From Halobacillus sp. Nhm2S1 (GTDB lineage Bacteria; Bacillota; Bacilli; Bacillales; Halobacillaceae): a stretch of DNA of 64,000 nt. Below the pieces are notes generated by a model, which saw nothing but the letters and a program-made list of their open reading frames with translations, had not been told where the DNA came from and searched no databases. Location of the stretch: positions 372,001 through 436,000 of the forward strand of contig NZ_JAIEZV010000002.1 in assembly GCF_019599545.1 (NCBI RefSeq). Reading direction: 5' to 3'. Every line of letters begins with the position of its first letter. The stretch's first letter is position 1. The position numbers and the translations under genes are program-made. Shown here piece by piece: positions 8,797 through 18,250 of the stretch.

Positions 8797-8950
8797 TCTT
8801 ATCCAGAGAGGTGGAGGGACTGGCCCTGTGAAACCCGGCAACCGCTATATTCATAGCATGGTGCCAAATCCTACTGAGTGAACGCTCAGGAAGATAAGAG
8901 ATTTACATAATCTCTAGCCTCTCTATCATTGATAGAGAGGTTTTATATTT
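8797..8950 (+). promoter_or_regulatory. SAM-I (S-box) riboswitch 1 with its terminator
   Basis: The aptamer (8797-8899) shows the S-box signature: TCTTATCCAGAGAGG, GGAGGGACTGGCCC, TGAAACCCGGCAACC, GGTGCCAAATCC and the closing GATAAGA that pairs with TCTTATC. CCTCTCTATC/GATAGAGAGG followed by TTTTATATTTT (8918-8950) is the expression-platform terminator. S-adenosylmethionine binding should favour termination. Confidence 0.95.
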
Positions 8951-8967
8951 TCCAATTGAATACTTAT

Positions 8968-9125
8968 TTCTTATCCAGAGAGGCAGAGGGACTGGCCCGT
9001 TGACGCCCGGCAACCATCAAGCAATTGCTTGAAAAGGTGCTAATTCCTGCAGGAGATGATCCTGGAAGATAAGAAGAGCTAAGAGCCTTCTTCTTATTTT
9101 CGTGAAGAGGGCTCTTTCTATTTTA
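8968..9125 (+). promoter_or_regulatory. SAM-I (S-box) riboswitch 2 with its terminator
   Basis: A second complete S-box aptamer (8968-9075) begins 18 bases after the first terminator: TTCTTATCCAGAGAGG, GAGGGACTGGCCC, TGACGCCCGGCAACC, GGTGCTAATTCC and GATAAGAA. Its own terminator follows (AGAGCC...GGCTCTTTC, 9082-9125). The thiolase start is at 9147. The two aptamers differ in the P3/P4 arms, so this is not a recent perfect duplication. Confidence 0.95.
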
Positions 9126-9146
9126 CAAAAAGGAGTGGCTACATAG

Positions 9147-10301
9147 ATGAGTACCGTACTTTTAGATGGCATCCGTACACCGTTCGGCAAGTGGAAAGGA
9201 GCTTTGAAAAAGAAATCCGCAGCAGAACTTGGAGCGCACGCGCTACACGCTTTACTTGAGAGAAATCCGATAGCTAAACAGGCAGATGGTGTGCTGCTTG
9301 CCCAAGTGATTCAGGCTGGGGGCGGCCAAAACCCTGCCCGGCAAGTTGCTTATAAGGCGGGGGTGGATATCAGCACACCCGGCATAACATTGAACAATGT
9401 TTGTTTGGGTGGAATCGCTACGATTGCAGATGCTTCCCGAAGGCTGCAATTGAACGAGGGAGAATTATACATCGTCGGTGGATTCGACTCGATGACGAAC
9501 GCTCCTCATACCGCTCCTGTACGGGCTTCTTCAGGACTCGGTCATAGTATTCTCCAAGACACGTTACTGAACGATGGTTTGTGGTGCGCTTTAACGGATG
9601 TATCGATGGGAGCTCTTACCGATGAGAAAAACCGCTCCTTCGAAATCAGTCGAGAAGAGCAGGATGAGTACGCTGCCCTTTCCCAGCAAAGAGCAGCTAA
9701 GGCTCAAGAAAAAGGATGGCTACAGCCAGAGATCGCTCCCTTTTCAGATTTGCTTGAAGAAGATGAAGGTATCCGCAAAGGAACGACAGTCGAAAAGTTA
9801 TCCAGCCTCTCCCCCGCCTTCTCCAACGAAGGCACGATTACCGCAGGCAATGCTTCTCAAATGACGGACGGGGCGAGCGTTGGGATCGTTACCACGAAAG
9901 AGAAAGCAGAATCACTCGGACAGGAACCGCTCGCAGAAATCATCGATTGGTCAGAGATCGCCGGACCCGATCCGAGCTTACAAACGAAACCTTCGCAAGC
10001 GATCCAAGAACTATTAGACAGACACCAGTTGACCACTGACGATATCAATCTTTTTGAAATCAATGAAGCGTTTGCCAGTGTCGTGATTGCGAGCTGCCGC
10101 GACCTTGGCATCGATTATGACCGGGTCAATGTGAACGGAGGCGCGATTGCTCTTGGGCACCCGCTCGGTGGCACAGGCTTCCGACTCGTTTTGACCCTTG
10201 CCCATGAACTGAAAAGGCGTGGCGGTGGGAAAGGCATCGCTTCCCTTTGCGGCGGTGGCGGACAGGGAATGGCCCTGTTGATTGAAGTTCCACATTCGTA
10301 A
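9147..10301 (+). CDS. thiolase (acetyl-CoA acetyltransferase family)
   Basis: This 384-residue cytosolic thiolase should condense or cleave beta-ketoacyl-CoA, most likely acetoacetyl-CoA to 2 acetyl-CoA given the next gene. Motifs are the N-terminal substrate-loop [11 protein letters not shown], the nucleophile Cys in NNVCLGGIA (about residue 87), [20 protein letters not shown] with the active His, and the second Cys in SLCGGGGQG. The length is normal. The ATG lies 11 bases after AAGGAG, slightly long. It is the first gene after the tandem SAM riboswitches and is followed after 20 bases by the CoA ligase. Confidence 0.9.
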   Translation: MSTVLLDGIRTPFGKWKGALKKKSAAELGAHALHALLERNPIAKQADGVLLAQVIQAGGGQNPARQVAYKAGVDISTPGITLNNVCLGGIATIADASRRLQLNEGELYIVGGFDSMTNAPHTAPVRASSGLGHSILQDTLLNDGLWCALTDVSMGALTDEKNRSFEISREEQDEYAALSQQRAAKAQEKGWLQPEIAPFSDLLEEDEGIRKGTTVEKLSSLSPAFSNEGTITAGNASQMTDGASVGIVTTKEKAESLGQEPLAEIIDWSEIAGPDPSLQTKPSQAIQELLDRHQLTTDDINLFEINEAFASVVIASCRDLGIDYDRVNVNGGAIALGHPLGGTGFRLVLTLAHELKRRGGGKGIASLCGGGGQGMALLIEVPHS

Positions 10302-10321
10302 CCAGAAAGGAGACAAATCCA

Positions 10322-12265
10322 ATGAATACAACGATTACAGCTCAACGTTCCCCATATCTATGGGAGCCATTGAGCGAACGAATAGAACAATCGCATATTA
10401 AAGCTTTTGCTGAAAATACCGGTCAGCCGCTTTTTCCATATGAACGGTTCCATCGCTGGTCCATTTCCCACATTTCAGAGTTTTGGTCAGCCGTATGGGA
10501 TTATGCAGGAATTATCGGAGAAAAGGGAGACCGTGTGTTTATCCCTGGATCTTCGATGCCGGATAGTACATGGTTTCCGGAAGCACGATTGAATTTCGCC
10601 GAAAACCTGCTGCGCGGTTCTCTTGATCGGACCGTTGCCTATGAAGCGAATGAGGAAGGCGTTCACCGAAGCATTACTTTAGAAGAGCTAAGGACATCCG
10701 TTGCCAAAGCACAGGAAGGTTTAAAACAGTTAGGTGTACAAAAAGGCGATTGTGTCGCCGGGGTCACAACGAACGATATCCAGGGGTTGGTCGCCTTGCT
10801 TGCTACGACCTCACTCGGGGCGACCTGGACATCCTGCTCCCCTGACTTCGGGACGAAAGGAATCGTCGACCGTATTGGTCAGGTGAAACCGAAAGTATTG
10901 ATTGCTACACTGTCTTATCAATATAAGCAAAAACCATTCCAAATCGAGGACAAAATCAAGCAGACGACGGAACATCTGGAAGGACTATCCGCGCTTGTCA
11001 CTTTCGGAGGAGAAACGGATATCGAAGGAATAGAATCTCTTTCCTGGAACGAGCTTTGCCATAATGAAGCAAAAGAGCCAGCGTTCGAACACGTCCCTTT
11101 TAACCATCCCTTATATATTTTATATACATCGGGAACAACGGGACTGCCGAAAGCGATTGTCCATTCAGTCGGTGGGACCCTCCTGCAACATGTGAAAGAG
11201 CACCAGTTGCATTGCGATGTCCAGCAAAATGATGTGTTGTTCTGGTACACCAATACCGCCTGGATGATGTACCCATGGCTCGTTTCAGGGTTAGCCAGTG
11301 AAGCGGCCATCCTGTTGTATGACGGCTCCCCTGTAAGGCAGGATTCCCTCACCCATTTGTGGGACATTGCCGATGAAGTTGGCATCACCCATTTCGGCAC
11401 AAGTCCTAAGTACCTAGATACATTGATGAAAGCAGGTGTCGATCTGAAAAGCAGTCACTCGCTTGACTCTTTGAAAAGTCTACTATCCTGCGGGGCTCCC
11501 CTAGCACCAGAGCAATACAACTGGATCTATCAAACAATCAAACAGGACCTCTTCCTTGCTTCCATTTCCGGCGGAACGGAAATCATCGGCTGTTTTGTGA
11601 TGGGATCACCCGTTCATCCACTGAAGCAAGGTGAAATCGCATGTAAAGCTTTAGGAATGGCGGTGGATGTATTGGATGAGCGAGGAGCATCTGTTTACGA
11701 AGAAAAGGGCGACCTTGTTTGTACGAAGCCATTCCCAAGCATGCCGCTCACCTTTTTCGGTGAAGGTGGAGAGGAACGTTACCGGAAGAGCTATTTTTCC
11801 AAACGACCAGGGATCTGGACACATGGGGACTTAGCGGAACAGACCATTGACCAATCGTTCATCATTTATGGACGTGCCGATACGACATTGAATCCAGGTG
11901 GCGTCCGGATTGGTACGGCAGAAATTTACGGTGTCGTCGATCATATCAAAGAAGTCAAAGACAGCGTCGTTTTCGGATTACCGAAAGATAACGACGAAGA
12001 AATCATCCTTTGTGTGGTGACGGAAAACCTTACAGAAGATTCGGCAAAAGAAATACGCTCGCAAATCAAGGTGAAAGCTTCTCCCCGTCATGTACCGAAG
12101 CGGATTTATCAAGTGGAAGAAATTCCTCATACCATCAATGGAAAAAGAGTCGAAGGAGCAGCGAAAACAGCCGCTTTAGGAGAAGAAGTAAAAAACGAAG
12201 CGTCCTTACGTAATCCATCCAGCTTACAAGCATTTCGTCAGCTTTCAGAAAGGGAGTTCGTGTAA
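10322..12265 (+). CDS. acetoacetate-CoA ligase (acetoacetyl-CoA synthetase)
   Basis: This 647-residue member of the ANL adenylating family is predicted to activate acetoacetate (or a related 3-keto acid) to its CoA ester with ATP. An ACAS-type N-terminal region ([13 protein letters not shown]) is followed by the P-loop [14 protein letters not shown] (about 260), [24 protein letters not shown], and near the C-terminus INGKRVE with the catalytic Lys. Length and the N-terminal region fit acetoacetyl-CoA synthetases better than acetyl-CoA synthetases. An AAAGGAG site precedes the ATG. The stop overlaps the next start (TAATG). Paired with the thiolase it would turn acetoacetate into acetyl-CoA. 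Confidence 0.88.
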   Translation: MNTTITAQRSPYLWEPLSERIEQSHIKAFAENTGQPLFPYERFHRWSISHISEFWSAVWDYAGIIGEKGDRVFIPGSSMPDSTWFPEARLNFAENLLRGSLDRTVAYEANEEGVHRSITLEELRTSVAKAQEGLKQLGVQKGDCVAGVTTNDIQGLVALLATTSLGATWTSCSPDFGTKGIVDRIGQVKPKVLIATLSYQYKQKPFQIEDKIKQTTEHLEGLSALVTFGGETDIEGIESLSWNELCHNEAKEPAFEHVPFNHPLYILYTSGTTGLPKAIVHSVGGTLLQHVKEHQLHCDVQQNDVLFWYTNTAWMMYPWLVSGLASEAAILLYDGSPVRQDSLTHLWDIADEVGITHFGTSPKYLDTLMKAGVDLKSSHSLDSLKSLLSCGAPLAPEQYNWIYQTIKQDLFLASISGGTEIIGCFVMGSPVHPLKQGEIACKALGMAVDVLDERGASVYEEKGDLVCTKPFPSMPLTFFGEGGEERYRKSYFSKRPGIWTHGDLAEQTIDQSFIIYGRADTTLNPGGVRIGTAEIYGVVDHIKEVKDSVVFGLPKDNDEEIILCVVTENLTEDSAKEIRSQIKVKASPRHVPKRIYQVEEIPHTINGKRVEGAAKTAALGEEVKNEASLRNPSSLQAFRQLSEREFV

Positions 12266-13425
12266 TGGCCAGCCAAATTCAAGGGGCGATCACCGGAATT
12301 GGTGAGCTGAAGCCCGTCCGTTATTCAGAAGGAAAAACCACCTTAAGTTTAATTGCCGAATCCGTCCGTCTCGCCATCCAGGATGCCGGCATCTCAAAGG
12401 AAGATATCGACGGTCTGCTCGTCGGACCACAAGTCGGGGAAACCCCGCAGCATGTGCCGGCGACGGTTTCTGAGTATCTAGGAATCGATCCCACCATGTC
12501 CAACACGGTGGATCTCGGCGGAGCGACCGGGCCGGGGATGATCTGGAGAGCAGCCGCAGCCATCCAGGCAGGCATGTGCGAAACCGTCGTCTGTGTCTTA
12601 GCCAACAAAAATGAAAAAGGCGAAACACTAAGGTCTCCAAACCGTAATCCAATCCGCGAATTTGATGTGCCTTTCGGGGCATCGGGAGCGAATACTTCCT
12701 ATGCCCTCTTAAAGAGACAGCACATGGAAGAGCACGGATCCACCCAGGAGGACTTTGCAAGGATCGCTTATTGGGCCAGAAAGAATGCCCAGTTGAACCC
12801 GGACGCGATTTTTTATAATAAACCCGTTGAAGTCGAAGGTATCCTCGCCTCTCCTATGATTGCCGATCCGCTTCACCTGCTGGAAATCGTCATGCCTGTT
12901 GCCGGTGGAGCAGCTGTCGTCGTCACATCTGCGGAAAAAGCTGCCGAAGGGAAGCATAAACCAGTCTATTTAAAAGGAGCTGGTGAAAAGATCACCCACC
13001 GGGCGGTCAGCCAGGCGCCAAGTATAGACGCTCTTCCATTCAATTACTCCATCCCGAGAGCGCTTGAACAAGCGCGGACAAACGTGGAAGACATTGACCT
13101 TTTCTCCCTGTATGACTGTTATACAAGTGTCGTTGCAACAACCCTTGAAAGTGCAGGTCTATGTAAGCCAGGTGAGTTCGGAGAGTTTGTCAAAAACCAT
13201 AGCTTCGGTCATGACGGAGATTATCCATTGAACACGCATGGCGGCCAGCTAGGCTTTGGTCAAGCGGATTTGGCAGGCGGCATGTCGCATGTCGTAGAAG
13301 CTGTCCATCAATTAAGAGGCGAAGCTGGAAACCGACAAATCCCTAATGCTAAAAAAGCACTCGTGACAGGGAACGGAGCCACCTTAAGTGAAACAACGGC
13401 CCTTGTGTTAGGAGGAGAACAATGA
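12265..13425 (+). CDS. SCP-x/lipid-transfer-type thiolase-like protein
   Basis: This 386-residue thiolase-fold protein belongs to the lipid-transfer (SCP2-type thiolase) group usually paired with DUF35 proteins. Visible landmarks are VDLGGATGPG at the position where thiolases carry the nucleophile Cys (no Cys here), SLYDCYTSVV, and NTHGGQLGFGQADLAGG near the C-terminus. Loss of the nucleophile resembles Ltp2/DitF proteins, which with a DUF35 partner act as retro-aldolases on beta-hydroxyacyl-CoA. That activity is inferred, not shown. Start codon ATG overlaps the ligase stop by one base, and the 3' end overlaps the DUF35 gene by four. Confidence 0.8.
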   Translation: MASQIQGAITGIGELKPVRYSEGKTTLSLIAESVRLAIQDAGISKEDIDGLLVGPQVGETPQHVPATVSEYLGIDPTMSNTVDLGGATGPGMIWRAAAAIQAGMCETVVCVLANKNEKGETLRSPNRNPIREFDVPFGASGANTSYALLKRQHMEEHGSTQEDFARIAYWARKNAQLNPDAIFYNKPVEVEGILASPMIADPLHLLEIVMPVAGGAAVVVTSAEKAAEGKHKPVYLKGAGEKITHRAVSQAPSIDALPFNYSIPRALEQARTNVEDIDLFSLYDCYTSVVATTLESAGLCKPGEFGEFVKNHSFGHDGDYPLNTHGGQLGFGQADLAGGMSHVVEAVHQLRGEAGNRQIPNAKKALVTGNGATLSETTALVLGGEQ

Positions 13426-13844
13426 GCCAACACCCAAACATTTCTTTACCAAGTCCCACGATTACACCCGTTAGTCAGCCTTTTTGGGAAGGCATCCAAG
13501 CAGGACACCTCAGCCTTCAACAATGTGACAGATGTGAGCAATGGGTCTTCTACCCTCGCGAACATTGTCCCCATTGTTTTCATGATTCGTTAACATGGAA
13601 AAAAGCGTCCGGACGAGGCAGGTTGAAAACGTGGAGTGTGATCCACCGGGCCGGACATCCAGCCTGGCAGGAACATACGCCCTATGTGGTCGGCGTGGTC
13701 GTCCTTGAGGAAGGACCTTCTCTATTGACGCATGTGTTGGTAGACGAAACAGACTTAACTTATAACATGAAAGTGGAAATGGAAATCAGTGAAATCGGAC
13801 CACACCCATTACCATTCTTCAAAAAACAGGAGGAAACGATATGA
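13422..13844 (+). CDS. DUF35-type zinc-ribbon/OB-fold protein, partner of the thiolase-like protein
   Basis: This 140-residue protein has an N-terminal rubredoxin-like zinc ribbon (CDRCEQW...CPHC, about residues 27-46) and a C-terminal OB-fold (PYVVGVVVLEEGP). Such proteins bind acyl-CoA and form obligate complexes with SCP2-type thiolases, and the gene directly follows one with an ATGA overlap. Its own stop overlaps the next small gene by four bases. All four zinc Cys are present. Confidence 0.85.
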   Translation: MSQHPNISLPSPTITPVSQPFWEGIQAGHLSLQQCDRCEQWVFYPREHCPHCFHDSLTWKKASGRGRLKTWSVIHRAGHPAWQEHTPYVVGVVVLEEGPSLLTHVLVDETDLTYNMKVEMEISEIGPHPLPFFKKQEETI

Positions 13845-13936
13845 TCCTTACTTATTTCATAGCTGTTGCTTTATTCTGGTTGCTCGGACTATTCATATGG
13901 AAGAATTTTTACACGACGAAGAAAGGAGAACGATAA
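13841..13936 (+). CDS. 31-residue membrane peptide, symporter small accessory protein
   Basis: ATG at 13841 overlaps the DUF35 stop (ATGA) and has an AGGAGG site seven bases upstream. The peptide is one transmembrane helix (about residues 3-20, FIAVALFWLLGLFIW) with a basic tail TTKKGER, and it ends four bases before the start of the symporter. Small one-span peptides encoded just before SSS transporters are known in Bacillaceae and are thought to be accessory subunits. The position and size match that class. Confidence 0.75.
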   Translation: MILTYFIAVALFWLLGLFIWKNFYTTKKGER

Positions 13937-13939
13937 ACG

Positions 13940-15439
13940 ATGCTTACAAGTTCCAGTGTATTACTATGGACCGTCATCCTTTTATTAGCTGTATACTTTG
14001 CCGCTGTGACGTGGGTGGGTAAAAAAGGGCGGGCTCACAGCCAGTCGATGTCCGGCTTTGCTACGGCCCGGGGAAAAGTGAGTCCCTGGCTTGTCGGCGC
14101 AAGTTTTGCCACCTCTTACGCCAGTGCCAACCTTTTCATCGGAGTCCCAGGCCTCGCCTACGAACACGGGACCGCCGTACTCTGGTACACCCTTGGCTGC
14201 TTTGGCGTTTCCTGGGTCGGACTCCTTCTATTCGCCAAAACGTTCTGGCGTTACGGGAAAAAATTCGGTCATGTGTCGACACTTCCGGAGTGGCTTGGAA
14301 AACGTTATAACTCAAAAGCCCTGCAAGCCATCGTCTCTTTACTAATCTTATTCAATGTTTATTATATCGTCGGGCAGAATGTCGGACTTGCGACCATTTT
14401 TGAAACCGTCATCGGGATCCCCTACTTCTGGGGCATCATCATCGGTGTGGCGATCACGATTCTTTACATCGGTCTTGGCGGAGCCTTCGCGCAAATCATC
14501 ACGGACGGCATCCAAGGCATCCTTATGGCGATCACCTCAATCTTCATCGTTGTATCCTTTTTCTGGACCATCGGTGGAGGTTGGAATGTCTTCGGTGTGC
14601 TGACCGATCGCCTGCATAGCATCGACCCGAACCTGACCGCTGCTATTGCAGACGGCGGTCCTTATAACAGTGCGCTCGCTATCATGGCCGTGCAGTTCCT
14701 TCTATTCAGTTTCGTACTGATGCCACACCTGTTGAACAAAGTGCTGTCTATTGAAAAAGAGGAAGACCTGGCTCCATTCACGTTATCCGCAGGGTTGGTG
14801 CTCTGCATCATTTCTACACTGATGGTCCTCGGTGGACTCGCTGCCCGCGTACTTTTCCCGAGCTTGCAAAGTGCCGATGCGGCCATTCCAACCTATGTCA
14901 TTGAGGCTTTCCCAAGTGTAATCGCAGCCATCATGATTGTCGGAATCATCTCGGCGATTTTATCCAGTACGGACAGTCTGTACTTAGGAATCACGACAAG
15001 TATCGGCAACGACTTGTACCGTGTTGTCGCACCATTCCTGACTTCAAGGAAAATGTCTGCGCAAGAACTGGACAATAAATCGTTGAAAGTTGCGAAAGGA
15101 TCCCTGATTGTCGTCGGACTCCTGTCCCTCTACTTCTCCTTAGAACGACCAGAGTCCCTGGCCTTTCTGATCCAATTCAGCTTTTCTGCGATCATATCCG
15201 GAATCATCGCACCAATCACCCTCGGGTATTTCTGGAACAGGGCGAATCATTATGGAGCCATCGCAGCTGTCGTTACCGGGGCTTCCTTGTATGTCACCTT
15301 TACGACTCTTAACTTAATTGGAAATATCTTTATTGCGATGTTCTTTAGTGCAGCTGCTGCCTTTGTGATCATGGGCATAGTGAGTGTACTGACTGCAAAA
15401 GCGATGGAAGAGAAGTTGGTGTTGGAGAAATCTAGTTAA
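13940..15439 (+). CDS. sodium:solute symporter (SSS family)
   Basis: This 499-residue integral membrane protein with about 13 hydrophobic segments has SSS family features: GASFATSYASANLFIG in TM2, a GLGGAFAQIITDGIQG loop, and ISAILSSTDSLYLGITTSIGNDLY around TM8-9 with the conserved Ser-Thr-Asp of the sodium site. It should import a solute with Na+. The operon suggests an organic acid such as acetoacetate or a short keto acid. The ATG follows AAAGGAG. No clear plus-strand terminator follows, and the hairpin at 15519-15555 has its T-run on the other strand. Confidence 0.88.
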   Translation: MLTSSSVLLWTVILLLAVYFAAVTWVGKKGRAHSQSMSGFATARGKVSPWLVGASFATSYASANLFIGVPGLAYEHGTAVLWYTLGCFGVSWVGLLLFAKTFWRYGKKFGHVSTLPEWLGKRYNSKALQAIVSLLILFNVYYIVGQNVGLATIFETVIGIPYFWGIIIGVAITILYIGLGGAFAQIITDGIQGILMAITSIFIVVSFFWTIGGGWNVFGVLTDRLHSIDPNLTAAIADGGPYNSALAIMAVQFLLFSFVLMPHLLNKVLSIEKEEDLAPFTLSAGLVLCIISTLMVLGGLAARVLFPSLQSADAAIPTYVIEAFPSVIAAIMIVGIISAILSSTDSLYLGITTSIGNDLYRVVAPFLTSRKMSAQELDNKSLKVAKGSLIVVGLLSLYFSLERPESLAFLIQFSFSAIISGIIAPITLGYFWNRANHYGAIAAVVTGASLYVTFTTLNLIGNIFIAMFFSAAAAFVIMGIVSVLTAKAMEEKLVLEKSS

Positions 15440-15510
15440 CCTTGAAAGTGTCTGTCCCTGACGTGTAAATCAAGATTATTAGTGGTGTACATGTTCATAT
15501 CTAAATATAA

Positions 15511-15556
15511 TCTAAAAAAGCGTGGTAATAGTCGCTTAAACGCTATTACCACGCTA
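15511..15556 (-). terminator. intrinsic terminator
   Basis: A perfect 13-bp stem (15519-15531 with 15543-15555) is followed on the minus strand by TTTTTTAG. It serves the minus-strand gene ending at 15624 and may also slow plus-strand transcripts. Confidence 0.8.
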
Positions 15557-15623
15557 AATTAAAAACTCTAAAGAATTCTACAAAACTCTACTTTGTATAA
15601 TTGTTTGTTCAACAAAACCAATC

Positions 15624-16736
15624 TTATTCCTCATATAGAACTGCATCCATGGAAGGAATGGTAATTTCATAACCCGCCACAGACTCATAAGTTTTTGAAC
15701 CAGTCATTTCCCCATACACGGTAATAGTATCCTCACTAACTATTCCTTCCATTCCATCTGCATCTTCTACAGTTACATACACCACTTGATCTAAATCTCC
15801 ATCAATAGCTAATCGAATAACAGAATAATTATCCAAATACCTAAAAGTGGAATTATCTACTTCTTCTGTTTGTATTTGAAGAACTTCTCCTGTAAAGGAC
15901 AGAGGTGTTCCTTCATATTTGGAAGGATTTTTTTCTAACTCCTTGTATGATATTTGTTCTGTTTTATAATGTGCATAAATATCATCAATTGGGTGAGCAT
16001 CTTTAATTTCATAGTTATCATAAAAGTAAACTTTTAAACCCTCATCATTTTCCGAGGCAAAAAAGTCTTGACCTTTTTCTTCCATTGTATTAATAAGTTC
16101 AGAATACTTTTGATTAAATTCATCTTCTGAGCCAATCTGCTCTTTTATGAATGAATTGACTTCTCCTGTAGAATTAATATTTATTGTTGTGTACAAAATT
16201 GAGTTAGGCAATAGCAAACCATTAAAGTCAGCATTCTCATATGTATAAGTAATCAAACCATCTTTTACTGTAGTTTCCTTTTCCTCTGGAATTAGCCGCA
16301 GTGTATATGAAAAATATGGATCATATTGTTCTCCCCAACTATCAGGAAATGAAGTTGAAAAACGCGCGATTTCAACTACTGTCCCCTCAGGTAGTCCTGT
16401 TTCATATTCAACGTGGAAAGAATTTTCCTCTACATTATAATCTGATGTTTTTAGTGATATATTAAAACTGTTCTTATCAAGTTCTACAGACTCTTCTTCC
16501 CCACGATCTGAAAGTTCAGTCCCTTCTGCAACTTCTCCATATTGATTTTCTGCTGAGGAAAACTGGATAGATATCAAGATCAATCCTATTATCCCAGCTA
16601 CGCTTCCAATACTAATACCAAACAACTTTAAAGCTTTCTTCCTTTTCTTTTTAATAAGAGATACAACACCTGCTATTAAAAAAAAGACAAATCCAAAAAG
16701 GAAAATCCAACTCAAAACCCAAATTAATGAATCCAC
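15624..16736 (-). CDS. membrane-anchored protein with a C-terminal tRNA_anti-like (OB-fold) domain
   Basis: This 370-residue protein has two N-terminal transmembrane segments (about 5-27 and 38-58) separated by a Lys/Arg-rich loop, then a long acidic extracellular part. The last about 100 residues (YKELEKNPSKYEGTPLSFTG to the end) look like the tRNA_anti-like OB-fold found in many Firmicutes lipoproteins. Function is unknown. The start is GTG, seven bases after GAGGGGG. It is monocistronic with its own terminator. Confidence 0.65.
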   Translation of the reverse strand: MDSLIWVLSWIFLFGFVFFLIAGVVSLIKKKRKKALKLFGISIGSVAGIIGLILISIQFSSAENQYGEVAEGTELSDRGEEESVELDKNSFNISLKTSDYNVEENSFHVEYETGLPEGTVVEIARFSTSFPDSWGEQYDPYFSYTLRLIPEEKETTVKDGLITYTYENADFNGLLLPNSILYTTININSTGEVNSFIKEQIGSEDEFNQKYSELINTMEEKGQDFFASENDEGLKVYFYDNYEIKDAHPIDDIYAHYKTEQISYKELEKNPSKYEGTPLSFTGEVLQIQTEEVDNSTFRYLDNYSVIRLAIDGDLDQVVYVTVEDADGMEGIVSEDTITVYGEMTGSKTYESVAGYEITIPSMDAVLYEE

Positions 16737-17232
16737 TTAATAACCCCCTCATATAATCTGCGATTATATATCCCTCTTGGATTAGAATATTGAATTAATT
16801 CAAATTCACCATAATAAGAATATACCAGGAATATTATACTATACATTTGTAGATTGTGTATCCAATATTTTCGAAAAAAGCACGTTCGGGATTAAAAGTC
16901 ACTACAATCCAATGAAGAGCTAAACAACAAAAGATTGATCCCAAAAATATAATTGTAACAGGACCTTATCAAACAATGACCGTTCCCATACCCCCCTACA
17001 AACAATATATTTGTAGGGGGTGTAATTTTGCATTAGGTAAACTGGAGAGGATTCGTTACCTCCATTTCAAACCTCTGCCCCTAAACTATGGACACTAAGC
17101 ACTTCTTATTTTTTATTTTTAGGACATTAACACAAGATTAGATGAGTATAATTACATGATTGCCTTTGATTAGTTTTCAAACGAAAGGAGGGGTACATAA
17201 GCAGCACTTATATTCAAAGAGGAGTGGTAGCT
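16737..17232 (+). other. gene-free spacer with one hairpin
   Basis: No gene is seen in this 496-bp divergent region. An 11-bp inverted repeat CCCCCTACAAA/TTTGTAGGGGG lies at 16992-17020 without a T-run. It could be an operator or RNA stem. A TATAAT at 17147-17152 may be the -10 of the plus-strand gene; no good -35 is visible. Confidence 0.4.
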
Positions 17233-18087
17233 ATGCAACACTGTGCTAACTGTGAAGCAGCCTATCAAGGAGGAAAATTTTGTGGGAACTGTGGCAGGGC
17301 TTTTGAACCCCTGGAAAACGAAGCTAACCCGGGCACAACTTTCAATAGCAGCGATGCTGCTTCAGCCATGCCGGAAGCAAATCAAATTTCTCCTCAACCA
17401 TTTGGACAAGGAGGCGCAGCTTTACCGGCTGTAACCAGAACAGGGAGTATCCAGGAGACGAAAGGTAATTTTATTGAATCTGTGAAAAGTTACTTCGAGT
17501 ATCTGAAAGTGGTTTGCAAAGAACCCACCAGTGCTTTTCAAAAGGGAATTGATGATAACTTTTCGAGAGCAAGGAATACGTTCTTATTATTCCTTCTTTT
17601 CTCTGTACTTGCGGTTTATATTGCAACTCAAAAAGTAACAGATATGTTCGGCCTTTTTGGCTTCGGCTTTGATGTCCCGTTCATGGCCGTATTTTTCCCA
17701 GTCTTAATCACAGCACTCCTAGCCATCACAAGCGTCTGTGTCACTATGTTCTTTTTACTAAAAATAAGGAATCCTCAACCCCCATCCTTTAAGGAAGTAT
17801 CCGGCAGGTTCGTTACCTTCCTGACGATACCAATGATCCTACTAGCGGTTACTTGTTTACTCTTATTACTTGGTCTTGTGTCTTTGGTTCCATTCACAAA
17901 CGCGCTAATATTGTTTGGACTGGGAGCTAGTATTCCATTTACTCTTTACTCGTTGCATAATGACAGAAAGCTTGGCCTGGACCCTTTCCTCCATACCATG
18001 CTTACTTATTTAATTCTATTCATCCTTCTTCGTGTGGTAGTGAACCAAGTCATTGCCAGCATGACCGATATGTTCATGCCCTTTTAA
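17233..18087 (+). CDS. zinc-ribbon multi-pass membrane protein
   Basis: This 284-residue protein has an N-terminal double-Cys zinc ribbon (HCANCEAAY...FCGNCGRAF, within the first 27 residues), a linker rich in Asn, Gln and Pro, then about five transmembrane segments from residue 115 on, resembling Yip1/DUF-type membrane domains. Function is unknown. ATG at 17233 is chosen because AGAGGAG is eight bases upstream; the GTG at 17224 overlaps that site. It faces a second zinc-ribbon membrane gene (18246-20105) across a shared terminator, so the two may belong to one envelope system. Confidence 0.7.
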   Translation: MQHCANCEAAYQGGKFCGNCGRAFEPLENEANPGTTFNSSDAASAMPEANQISPQPFGQGGAALPAVTRTGSIQETKGNFIESVKSYFEYLKVVCKEPTSAFQKGIDDNFSRARNTFLLFLLFSVLAVYIATQKVTDMFGLFGFGFDVPFMAVFFPVLITALLAITSVCVTMFFLLKIRNPQPPSFKEVSGRFVTFLTIPMILLAVTCLLLLLGLVSLVPFTNALILFGLGASIPFTLYSLHNDRKLGLDPFLHTMLTYLILFILLRVVVNQVIASMTDMFMPF

Positions 18088-18125
18088 TGGATAGAAAAAG
18101 AACAGGTTTATCTTCAAGCTAATAG

Positions 18126-18175
18126 AAAAAGCGTGCGATCAAGATTAGGAAATCTTGATCGCACGCTTCTTTTAT
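18126..18175. terminator. bidirectional intrinsic terminator
   Basis: A 16-bp perfect stem (18130-18145 with 18152-18167) is flanked by AAAAA and TTCTTTTAT. Confidence 0.85.
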
Positions 18176-18220
18176 ATCGTATTAGGAAGAATACACTCTC
18201 TATCCGTCACATTTCACACA

Positions 18221-18250
18221 AAAAAAGAGACGCTAAGCGCCTCTATTAAT
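18221..18250 (-). terminator. intrinsic terminator overlapping a stop codon
   Basis: On the minus strand AGAGGCG-CTTAG-CGTCTCT is followed by a run of T (18228-18221). It overlaps the end of the TcaA-like gene. Confidence 0.65.
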
